Positions 34,350-42,900 of a stretch of DNA of 44,921 nucleotides are shown in pieces. The translations under genes were made by a program, and so were the position numbers. Position 1 is the first letter of the stretch, and every line of letters starts with the position of its first letter. The notes beneath the pieces are model-generated. The model was not told the DNA's origin. It searched no databases and was given only the letters and a program-made list of their open reading frames with translations. The DNA is taken from positions 1 through 44,921 of the forward strand of contig NZ_AQOR01000033.1 of the NCBI RefSeq assembly GCF_009846755.1. Reading direction: 5' to 3'. This stretch comes from Alcanivorax sp. S71-1-4 (GTDB lineage Bacteria > Pseudomonadota > Gammaproteobacteria > Pseudomonadales > Alcanivoracaceae).

Positions 34350-35576
34350 ATGAAAAGAGTTGTGATTACCGGCATGGGCATCGTCTCCTGCCTGGGCAAT
34401 GATCAGGCAACCGTCACCGAGGCGCTGCGCGCGGGCCGCTCGGGTATTCGCTACAACGAGAGCTATCGCGAACAGGGCATGCGCAGCCAGGTGTCCGGCA
34501 CCCCGGAGATCGACTTCGATGCCCTGATCGACCGCAAGGCGCGCCGTTTCATGGGCGATGCCGCCTGCTATGCGTACCTGGCCATGCAGCAGGCCATCGC
34601 CGACGCCGGCCTGAGCGATGCCGACGTGTCCAATGAACGCACCGGGCTGATTGCCGGCTCCGGCGGCGCCTCCTCCGGCAATCAGGTGGAAGCCATCGAC
34701 ATTGCCCGCGAGCGTGGTGTGAAACGCATTGGCCCGTACATGGTGACCCGCACCATGGCCAGCACCGTGTCCGCCTGCCTGGCCACCCCGTTCAAGATCA
34801 AGGGCGTGAACTACTCCATCGCCTCTGCCTGCGCCACCAGCGCGCACTGCATCGGCAACGCCATGGAACAGATCCAGCTCGGCAAACAGGACATCGTGTT
34901 TGCCGGCGGCGGTGAAGAGGAACACTGGACCATGAGCGTGCTGTTCGACGCCATGGGCGCCCTCTCCACCAAGTACAACGACACTCCGGCCGTAGCCTCC
35001 CGTGCTTACGACGCCGAACGCGACGGCTTCGTCATCGCCGGCGGCGGCGGCATGCTGGTGATCGAGGAACTGGAACACGCGAAAGCCCGTGGCGCAAAAA
35101 TCTATGCCGAGATTGTCGGCTATGGCGCCACCTCCGACGGCCACGACATGGTCGCCCCCTCCGGTGAAGGCGCGATCCGCTGCATGCGCCAGGCCCTGGC
35201 CACCGTGGAAGGTCCGATCGACTACATCAATGCGCACGGCACCAGCACCCCGGTGGGTGACCTGGCCGAACTGAAAGCCGTCCGTGCCACCTTCGCCGAC
35301 GGTCAGGTGCCGTCGATCAGTTCCACCAAGAGCCTGTCCGGTCACTCACTCGGCGCTGCCGGTGTGCAGGAAGCCATCTATTGCCTGCTGATGATGCAGA
35401 ACAACTTTGCTGCCGGCTCGGCGAATATCCAGCAACTGGATGAGGCAGCGGGTGATCTGCCGATTCTGCGCCAGAGTGAGGAGCGGGTGCTCAATCAGGT
35501 GTTGAGCAACAGCTTCGGGTTTGGCGGGACGAATGCGTCGTTGGTGTTGAGGCGGTATAGCGAATCATCTGAATAG
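34350..35576 (+). CDS. fabB: 3-oxoacyl-ACP synthase I FabB
   Basis: A 408-residue beta-ketoacyl-ACP synthase I that elongates cis-3-decenoyl-ACP in unsaturated fatty acid synthesis. The Cys-His-His triad is visible: [14 protein letters not shown] (Cys about 161), [12 protein letters not shown] and [11 protein letters not shown]. The C-terminal [17 protein letters not shown] is the standard ending. Second gene of fabAB; a GC hairpin 165 bases downstream is its probable terminator. Confidence 0.97.
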   Translation: MKRVVITGMGIVSCLGNDQATVTEALRAGRSGIRYNESYREQGMRSQVSGTPEIDFDALIDRKARRFMGDAACYAYLAMQQAIADAGLSDADVSNERTGLIAGSGGASSGNQVEAIDIARERGVKRIGPYMVTRTMASTVSACLATPFKIKGVNYSIASACATSAHCIGNAMEQIQLGKQDIVFAGGGEEEHWTMSVLFDAMGALSTKYNDTPAVASRAYDAERDGFVIAGGGGMLVIEELEHAKARGAKIYAEIVGYGATSDGHDMVAPSGEGAIRCMRQALATVEGPIDYINAHGTSTPVGDLAELKAVRATFADGQVPSISSTKSLSGHSLGAAGVQEAIYCLLMMQNNFAAGSANIQQLDEAAGDLPILRQSEERVLNQVLSNSFGFGGTNASLVLRRYSESSE

Positions 35577-35668
35577 CAGAAGCCCACTTGCGAGGGTCTC
35601 CGCTGGTTAAGTGAACAGAGTAATAGAACCAAAAAGTACGGCTCATCTTCACATCTCGACATCCAAAT

Positions 35669-35711
35669 AATGCATTGATCCATACCAACTAATGCATTGA
35701 TCCATACCAAC
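35669..35711. repeat. Two tandem copies of a 22-bp unit
   Basis: AATGCATTGATCCATACCAAC occurs at 35669-35689 and again at 35691-35711, separated by one T, between fabB and the AT-rich orphan gene. Only two copies; ATGCAT lies within each. Confidence 0.85.
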
Positions 35712-35740
35712 GGTTTCTAGGCTAGATGAATCCAGAAATG

Positions 35741-35766
35741 ACAAGCCCCGGGCACCCGGGGTTTGT
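35741..35766. terminator. Bidirectional hairpin terminator between fabB and the orphan gene
   Basis: ACAAGCCCCGG-GCAC-CCGGGGTTTGT folds into a stem of 11 pairs, with T-rich (fabB side) and short T-containing (orphan side) tails. It lies between the two converging genes. Confidence 0.7.
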
Positions 35767-35796
35767 CAGCAGGAAGTACTGGGGTCGCATGTATAT

Positions 35797-37554
35797 TTAG
35801 TTACCAGAGAAGTGCGCTACGGCATAATTATTCTTTTCATTAATTTCGTGACCATCAGCACTCATTCTGAAAGAAAACCGATCAGGGTCCGGCAAAGGGA
35901 ACGGAAAAGGCCATCCCCAACCTGATGGCTTTTCTATACTCACCAAGACATCCAACCCCTCTCCCTCAGCAATACTGCCAAGGTCACAAACACTATTAAA
36001 AATAGGCCCTCCAGTGCAGATTACTTCATCAACGTTAAGCCCTGTCTCTGAGTCAAAAATTTGCAATGTCACATCGTACTGAGACATTGAAGGCACTGAT
36101 GCAACAACGTTGCTCGCCAGAGAGCCGCCAACATTCGAAACTCTGAATATCACCTGGAACGGCCCCAAGGAATAATCAGAACCGTCAACGACGGTCACAC
36201 TGATATCTGGCCTAACCTCAATATTATTCTGGATATAAATATCTACTTCAGACATCGGCCTAGTAGTTACTTCCCCATAGCTCCACCACTCATCCAACGA
36301 CCTCTTAATGGGCAGATAACCGTCAACCAGATAAGTATTAAATGCTTCCACGTCATCTTTGTGCTTATTCCTAACATCGGGAACAAAATAAGACCTGTCC
36401 GCTGGAATGGCGAAAATTGCCCTCCCCCCACTCGGCATATTGTTGGAATAGTAAACATTCCCCTCACAAATCCATTCACTCATGGGACCAGATTTACTGC
36501 CTTGATACCGATGAGCCTCTCTGTATATGGTTTTCACGAATCCGCCAGCTACATCGTAGACATCATAGTGCTGTATGACATTATAATGGCCGGCGTCATC
36601 AAATATGAATCCACACTCATCTTTAACCAAGAATACCGAGAACTCCTTACTCTCCCCTCCCATGGTATATGCATAACGCTGAGAACCAGCCGTTATATAC
36701 TTCGAATTATCCACTTCAACATCTGTTAGCACTCCTACGTAACTCCCATAGTCATTACTAAACTCCGACGCAAAAGCGTTTTCCCAGTAGGCCATAGTTC
36801 CGATACTGGTTTGAATGAAAAAGCCATTTATTTGACCAACAAGAACCCTTAGTACAGCTGCAGTATTCTCTTCTATAGTCTGCTCAGAAACATCTTCATC
36901 TATATGGATATTCAGCCACCTGCTATATTCTTTTTGCATCATTATTTGCAATGAAGAAATAGTTAAGTATGGATGAATATCTTCGAGGTAGTTAACTGGC
37001 TTCAAGGCTATCCTTTCTCTTACATACGTAGCATCTGCAATAAATCCGGCTAGCCGCCAATACTCTACAAATCTCTCAGCCTCACTCATGGCATTATAGA
37101 TATGGTAATTACTTATTATAGAGTTAAGCTTGGCACGAGTTTCATCTCTATAACCCTGCTCCACAGCAAGGATTATTTCTTCTTTTGCCTCATCTATTGC
37201 CCGCAGTATCATTTCGGCCATTATCTGTGATTCACTTTTCCCCACAGAACCAATCAGGTTATCAATCTTCAAGAATGGCCCGATAGAAATCATTCCCGAA
37301 AGGCTTTCTGAAAATTTTTTTCCCAGAGCATCCTCAATCAAACCATTGATAATGTCGTAAAACCCATCACTGTATAAGTCATTAATTGAATCTTCTATTG
37401 CCCCAACAATTTCTCTTTCCACTTTCCCGCCCAAAGAAAGATACCAAGCATCTTTTTCAGTATTGAAATCCTTCAAGGACGAATAAGATAATATAGGAAC
37501 CACCCACAGCAAGAAAGAAAATAATATTAGCCTCATATAAACACAGCCATCCAT
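35797..37554 (-). CDS. AT-rich orphan: secreted protein of unknown function with C-terminal CARDB-like domain
   Basis: Up to 585 residues; not recognised. An ATG at 37536 gives a clean signal peptide (MRLILFSFLLWVVPILSYSS), while ATG 37554 adds six residues; neither has a strong ribosome site. Residues about 30-190 are predicted helical and amphipathic (KVEREIVGAIEDSINDLYSD; QIMAEMILRAIDEAKEEIIL). The middle (about 230-430) looks beta-rich, with scattered Cys. Residues about 455-580 resemble a CARDB/DUF11-like beta-sandwich (PFQVIFRVSNVGGSLASNVV, then the ending EINEKNNYAVAHFSGN). Codon use is A/T-ending and unlike every neighbour, which suggests recent acquisition. The helical front plus beta back recalls some secreted toxins or adhesins, but that is only an impression. 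Confidence 0.8.
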   Translation of the reverse strand: MDGCVYMRLILFSFLLWVVPILSYSSLKDFNTEKDAWYLSLGGKVEREIVGAIEDSINDLYSDGFYDIINGLIEDALGKKFSESLSGMISIGPFLKIDNLIGSVGKSESQIMAEMILRAIDEAKEEIILAVEQGYRDETRAKLNSIISNYHIYNAMSEAERFVEYWRLAGFIADATYVRERIALKPVNYLEDIHPYLTISSLQIMMQKEYSRWLNIHIDEDVSEQTIEENTAAVLRVLVGQINGFFIQTSIGTMAYWENAFASEFSNDYGSYVGVLTDVEVDNSKYITAGSQRYAYTMGGESKEFSVFLVKDECGFIFDDAGHYNVIQHYDVYDVAGGFVKTIYREAHRYQGSKSGPMSEWICEGNVYYSNNMPSGGRAIFAIPADRSYFVPDVRNKHKDDVEAFNTYLVDGYLPIKRSLDEWWSYGEVTTRPMSEVDIYIQNNIEVRPDISVTVVDGSDYSLGPFQVIFRVSNVGGSLASNVVASVPSMSQYDVTLQIFDSETGLNVDEVICTGGPIFNSVCDLGSIAEGEGLDVLVSIEKPSGWGWPFPFPLPDPDRFSFRMSADGHEINEKNNYAVAHFSGN

Positions 37555-37845
37555 AGAAAATAGAAATAATTACAGCCTTCCCACCAAGAAAGACAATCAG
37601 ACAGAACAAATATTACCACTCACCCCGCCAAAAAATAATTTATAGCAATATAATCATTATGGCGACACCAGTTAAATAAACAATCTGAAAATCAAATTTT
37701 CAATATAAAAATACACCCACAGAATTAAAAAATAAAATTTCCAAGAATAGAAACCCCAAAAATATCAATGAAATTTTCCAGCGAGAACAGCCATAACACT
37801 CCATAAAAAAGGCCCACACTAGGGGGCTTTGCCACTTACGCCCTG
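37555..37845. other. Very AT-rich intergenic region upstream of the orphan gene
   Basis: About 290 bases of strongly AT-rich DNA with many A runs, continuing the composition of the orphan gene; the composition returns to normal at the porin terminator. It probably contains the orphan's promoter. No gene, tRNA or integrase remnant was recognised. Confidence 0.55.
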
Positions 37846-37880
37846 AAAAAAAACCACCCGCCGTTGCCGACGAGTGGTTT
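37846..37880 (-). terminator. Intrinsic terminator after the porin gene
   Basis: Minus strand: AAACCACTCG-(10-base loop)-CGGGTGGTTT followed by further T residues (eight in all). A 10-bp stem with one G-U pair, 22 bases past the porin stop. Confidence 0.85.
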
Positions 37881-37902
37881 CATATCGTTCCAGATCAGAA
37901 GA

Positions 37903-38955
37903 TCAGAAATCGTAACGAGCGCCCAAGGACAGGCCGGTAGCATCCTGACCGGTGGCATCAATACCGTCTGCGCCATCAACACCTGTTGTACGAGCCTGAT
38001 TCCACGGAGTCAGGTTAGTAGCATCATCATTCATCACAACAGCGTAGTTAGCATAGATGCGGAACGCTTTGTCCAACCGATGCTCTACACCCACAGCAAC
38101 CATGTCGGTTTTAGAGTCGTCAGCATCTGCTTCACGATTCAACCACATGGCACGCAGGTAAGTTTGCTGGCCAGCTTTGAACTCGCCACCCAGGCCCCAT
38201 ACGTCTGCGGTCAGAGTGTCTTCTTTCGCTGGATTTACAGCGTCGGTGTATTCAGATGTCTGGAAAAAGCCGACCAACTTCACTGCACCCAGTTTATAGG
38301 CAGCAGCCGCACGTACCGCTTCACGCTCACCACGACCGTTGTCTTCACCGTAGGTCTCGTAAGCCAGAGCACCCTCAAAACCACCTTGAGTGTAGCCCAG
38401 CGCCAAGCTGACACCTTCACCGTCAGCATCGCTCATGTGGGTATCATCTTCGTGGATAGAGTAACCCAACGTAGCCTTGAAGCCGCTGAAATCCGGAGTT
38501 TGATACTCGATGGTGTTTGGCATACGCTCGTCAAAACGTGCGTCGCCAACGCGGGTCAGGTTACGCATGTCACCAACCTGATCACCGAACAGGTTGGCCG
38601 GACCACGAGCTGCCTTGAACGGAGAGTCGAATCGACCAGCACGAACGCGGCCAAAATCACCTTTCAGGCCGACAAAAGTATCACGTCCAGCCCAGTCAGC
38701 ACCTTCACCCTGCGCAAAGTTGATTTCCTGTTCAATCTGGAAGAACGCGGTCAGGTCGCCCGTCGCCAGCTTGGTGTCACCGCGGAAGCCCAGGCGGGAA
38801 GAGTTGGAAGACAGGTTCAGTTCGCTATAGTCGTTACCATCGTCCAGTTGGTCCAGGGACACGTGCGCACGGCCATAGATGGAAATGTCGGCCAGGGCCA
38901 GACCCGGCATCAAAACTGCAGCCCCCACAGCAATCGCAAGCAGCTTCTTGTTCAT
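37903..38955 (-). CDS. General porin, gram-negative trimeric (Porin_4-like)
   Basis: A 350-residue outer membrane porin. Signal peptide MNKKLLAIAVGAAVLMPGLALA, mature start DISIYGRAHVSLDQ, internal strands such as SSRLGFRGDTKL and AFFQIEQEINF, and DTFVGLKGDFGRVRAGRFDSPFK (shown here as two motifs: DTFVGLKG and FGRVRAGRFDSPFK), the conserved PEFxG-like loop region. It ends with GLSLGARYDF, whose final Phe is the barrel-assembly signal. Asp/Glu-rich loops suggest a cation-tolerant or acidic channel. GGGAGA precedes the ATG. Codon use is more uniform and biased than in neighbours, as in highly expressed genes. Confidence 0.93.
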   Translation of the reverse strand: MNKKLLAIAVGAAVLMPGLALADISIYGRAHVSLDQLDDGNDYSELNLSSNSSRLGFRGDTKLATGDLTAFFQIEQEINFAQGEGADWAGRDTFVGLKGDFGRVRAGRFDSPFKAARGPANLFGDQVGDMRNLTRVGDARFDERMPNTIEYQTPDFSGFKATLGYSIHEDDTHMSDADGEGVSLALGYTQGGFEGALAYETYGEDNGRGEREAVRAAAAYKLGAVKLVGFFQTSEYTDAVNPAKEDTLTADVWGLGGEFKAGQQTYLRAMWLNREADADDSKTDMVAVGVEHRLDKAFRIYANYAVVMNDDATNLTPWNQARTTGVDGADGIDATGQDATGLSLGARYDF

Positions 38956-39093
38956 TCGTGATCTCCCAAATTCAGGCTCATTCGTTAGCGACGTAACAAC
39001 ATTGCTACGACTGGCGCGAAGTATGGAAAGACCCTGTGACGGCCAAGTTGCGCATTTATGAAGTTTTTGTGAATCGGGAACCTGGCCGGTGAA

Positions 39094-39113
39094 GGGGCCG
39101 ACACGGCGGCCCC
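39094..39113 (-). terminator. Hairpin downstream of the OmpA-like lipoprotein gene
   Basis: Perfect 7-bp stem GGGGCCG/CGGCCCC with a 6-base loop, followed on the minus strand by TTC only. It lies 7 bases past the stop; a weak but plausible terminator. Confidence 0.5.
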
Positions 39114-39120
39114 GATGCTC

Positions 39121-39885
39121 TCAGCGGGAGCGCGCCGGGCGGCGCAACAGGGCCCGCGTCTGGGTGCCGGAGACCTCGACCTCAACACGGCGGTCCGGGC
39201 TCAGGCACATGATCAGTTCGCAGTGCACCAGGTCGTCGGGGCATTCACCCGGCGCAGTGGCCGGCTGGCGCTCGCCGCGCCCTTCGGCGGTGATGGCCGA
39301 GGCCGGCAGGCCAAGGTCGATCAGTTTGTCGCGCACGCTGTGCGCGCGTTGCTCCGACAGTGTCTGGTTCGCGGCGGCATCGCCGATACGGTCGGTGTGG
39401 CCGATAATCCGCACCTGCAGGTCCTCACCGCCACGCAGGCGAATACGGTCCGCCAGGGTCGCCACGGCCTGCTCGCCGGCGTGGCTCAGGCGATGGTGAC
39501 CGAAATGGAAAGTGGCGTCCGCGCTGAGCAGGAATGGCTGTGTGGCAGGCGGCTCGGGTTCTGCCGGCGCAGCGGGCGTTGCGGCCTCCTCGACCGTCAC
39601 TGACAGGCTGTCATGGGCAATGTCTTCTTCCGCGGTCTCTTCTTCCACCTGAGCCCGTTCGCGCTGGCGCCGCACCACTTCCGGGTCGCACTCGGGAATC
39701 GCCAGCGCCGGCCGCCAGGCAGCCGTGCGCCAGCACTGTCCTGCATCGTTGTACAACAGGGCGCCGCCGGGTGTGGTCAGGTAACCGGGGATGCGGCTGT
39801 CTACCGGGCGGACGGTGCATCCTGCCAGCAGCGCCAGCCCCAGCGCGGACATCAGCATGGCGCGGGGATATGTCAGTTTCTGCAT
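39121..39885 (-). CDS. OmpA-family lipoprotein
   Basis: A 254-residue outer-membrane lipoprotein with lipobox LALLAGC (Cys about 23). An N-terminal segment follows with YNDAGQCWRTAAWRP, then a Glu/Ala/Pro-rich linker (about 75-115), and a C-terminal OmpA-like peptidoglycan-binding domain: VRIIGHTDRIGD and NQTLSEQRAHSVRDKLIDLG carry the Asp and Arg that bind the cell wall. It starts 19 bases after the autotransporter stop on the same strand, with GAGAG as ribosome site, so the two are probably cotranscribed. It could anchor or stabilise the autotransporter at the envelope (inference). Confidence 0.9.
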   Translation of the reverse strand: MQKLTYPRAMLMSALGLALLAGCTVRPVDSRIPGYLTTPGGALLYNDAGQCWRTAAWRPALAIPECDPEVVRRQRERAQVEEETAEEDIAHDSLSVTVEEAATPAAPAEPEPPATQPFLLSADATFHFGHHRLSHAGEQAVATLADRIRLRGGEDLQVRIIGHTDRIGDAAANQTLSEQRAHSVRDKLIDLGLPASAITAEGRGERQPATAPGECPDDLVHCELIMCLSPDRRVEVEVSGTQTRALLRRPARSR

Positions 39886-39904
39886 GGTGGCTCTCTTTTT
39901 TTCG

Positions 39905-42900
39905 TTACCAGCGCACGTTGAAGCTCAACAGCGCGTTGTGTTCTTCCAGGGTGTCGCCGAAGCGGCCCTGATAGCCGGCCCACAGCGACACACCTTTGGC
40001 CAGGTACACTTCACCGCCGGCGGTCAGCCCCATTTCCAGCGCGCCCGCATCACTGGCGCTGACACTGAACGGCACACCGGTGCCGAGGACGCTGGTGCGC
40101 TGGGTGAGGCGCGTATCGCCAAACGGTTTGATCAGCGACAGGCCGCCTTGCAATTGCGCCCAGCGTTCGTCGCCCAGCAGCCAGGGCCGGGACACTTCCA
40201 GGCCCAGGCCGATTTCGCCGTTGTCGTAATCACCGTCGGCCACTTGCAGGCCCGCGTCTCCGCCAGTCTGTTCGCGGAAGCCATCGCGCTGCATGCGCTG
40301 CATCGTCAGCGCGGCGAACGGCCGCAGGCCGTAGTTGCCCGCATGCAGTCCGAGGCCGGCCTCCAGGGTCAGGCGGGTGCCGGTAACGGTACTGCTGGAG
40401 GTCGCAGCCTCACCGCCGGGTGGTGTGGTGCGGCGTTGATCCAGTTCTGTTTCGCCGTGGTTGAGCGCGGCCTTGAGGTGCAGTGCGCCACCGCTGTCCC
40501 AGCGGCTGTATAACCCGGCTTGCCAGCCGGACAGTTCACCGCTGGCGCGCCGGTCGCCAAAGCTGAGGTCGCCTTCGGTAATGCCGACGGCGGCGCCGAC
40601 GATCAGGTCGTCGCGCCAGTAACCGTCCAGGCCGGCGGTAAGCATCTGGCCGTCCACGGTCAGGTCCGGGTTGCCAATGCCCTGGTCGCCCTTTTCCCGG
40701 ATCTGCAGTTGCTGTGCCTGCACCCAGGCGCCCTCCAGCGGCCGTACCGGGCCGTTGGCCGCCGGCAGCGGTTCGGCAATGACCGGCGCGTTGCCGGCCA
40801 GCGTTTGCAGATCCTGCTGCAACCGTTGCTCGACACGCCCCCGCGACGCCACGCCCAGACGGCTGGTGCGCTGCTGGAGATGGTCACTGAATTGCCGGCC
40901 GATGCGTGTGCCGGTGGTCAGCCCTGCCAGTAATGTGTCGCCGCTGAGTTCATCGTAGGCATCACGCGCGCCGGTCGCATTGAGGCCGGAGACGTAGGCC
41001 GTGACCGGGTGCGCCGGGTCCATCCGGTCCAGCGCCCCCGCCACGGCCTGCTGGTTGCGGGTCAGGGATATTTGCGTAAAGGCGGTGTCGTTCCGGCCCA
41101 GCACCAGTTCAACGAAATCGCTGCCGTAACGCAGCGTGGGTGTCAGGAAGACCAGATCGGAGCTGAGTGTGTCGAAGGTGCCGGCCACACTGTTGGCGTC
41201 CAGCAGGCGGTACACGCTGCCATCGAGATAATCGCCGCCGCCCCCGGCCAGAATCTGCACGTCGCCGGCGAGGGTGGCCGTACCTCCCACGAACAGGTGA
41301 TCCGCCGTGCCGTCGGCCCGCACGTCCACCTGCCAGGTGCCGCCGGGGTCGAACGATGCGTCGCCGTCGACACGCAGCGCGCCCACCGAGGCCCCCACGG
41401 CCAGCGTCCCGCCACTGGCAATCACCAGATCGCCGCCGAGACGTCCGTTGCCGAGCAGGGTTCCCCCCTGCACGCTCAGATCGCCGCCAAGTACGCCATC
41501 GAGATGCAAACGGCCACTGTGGACCGTGGTCTGGCCATCGAACAGCAGGCTGTCGCCGGTCAGAAACAGGCTGCCGGTGCCGCGTTGATGAATGTCGCCA
41601 TCGCCGCTCAGCACGCCGGAAAAGTTGAACGGATCGCTGCGTTCGAACCCCAGCGCGGCACCATGATCAATCCGCACATCGCCCAGCAGGGTGCCTTGTG
41701 TACCACCGGCCCCCACGCGCAGTTCTCCGCCGCTGACACGTGTCTGGGTAGCGGCCAGCACACCGGTCAGGGCCAGCACGCCGCTGCCGGCTTTGGTGAA
41801 GGCGCCGTTGCCGCTGATGATCTGGCTGTACTGGACATCGAAGCCGTTGGTATCGAGCGTGCCGCCGGCGTTGCTCAGGCGCACACCGCGCAGGTTGTCG
41901 AACGCCTGTGACCAGGCAAAGGCGCCGCCGTCGAGAATCAGTTCACCGCCACCGAGGCGGTTGTCGGCGTCCGCCGCCAGACGGCCGGCGCGCACACGGA
42001 CATCGCCGGTAAAGGTGTTATGGCCGCTGAGCACCGTGGTGCCGGTGCCGATCTGCCAGAGGCCGCCCGCGCCGCTGAGACCGCCGGTCAGCGACAGCGT
42101 GTCACTGCGGTTGAGCAGCAGCCGGGTGCCGCCGGACAACTGCACATCGCCGGCCAGGCTGCCTGCCGTGCCGCCGTCACCGATCTGCAATCCGCCGCCC
42201 GCCACGCGCGTGCCGCCGGTGTGCGTCGCCGCGCCGGTGAGCATCAGTGTGCCGGCGCTGGTGGTGACCAGTTCGCCGTCACCGCTGACGTCGCCGTTAA
42301 ACAGCAGATCGTCAGTGCGATCGAAAATCAGCCGTGCGCCGCTGTCGATGACCGCATCACCCAGAATACTGCCCTGGGTGCCACCCATGCCGATACGCAA
42401 GGTGCCACGCTCCACATGCGTGCCACCGGTGTAGGTCTGCGCGGACGTCAGCACCAGTTCGCCGTTGCCGCGCATGACCATCGCCCCGGCACCCTGAATG
42501 GCGTGCTGGTAGGCAGACAGGTCATCGCGCCCGAATGCAACGCGCGCGCCCGCCGCCACGTCCACGTCACCGGCCAGAATGCCGCGCAGCCCGTCGCCAA
42601 CCTGCAGCGTGCCCGCTGTCACGTGCGTGCCACCATCGTGCGCCACCACGCCGGTGACGATCAGCGTGCCCTGGCCGTTTTTTTCCATCAGGCCGGTGCC
42701 GGCGGTATCGCCCAGCAGCGAAAAGGCCGCGCCGGCGTCCACCACCAGCTCGCCATTATTCGCACCCAACTCGAGACTGGCATTCAGATCGCTGCCGAAC
42801 AGCAGGCCACCGCCGTCCAGCAGCACCGGCGACAGGCCGAGCAGGCCCGCGCTGTCGAAACTGACATACCCCTGTTCCACATGCAGCCCGCCCTGGAACA

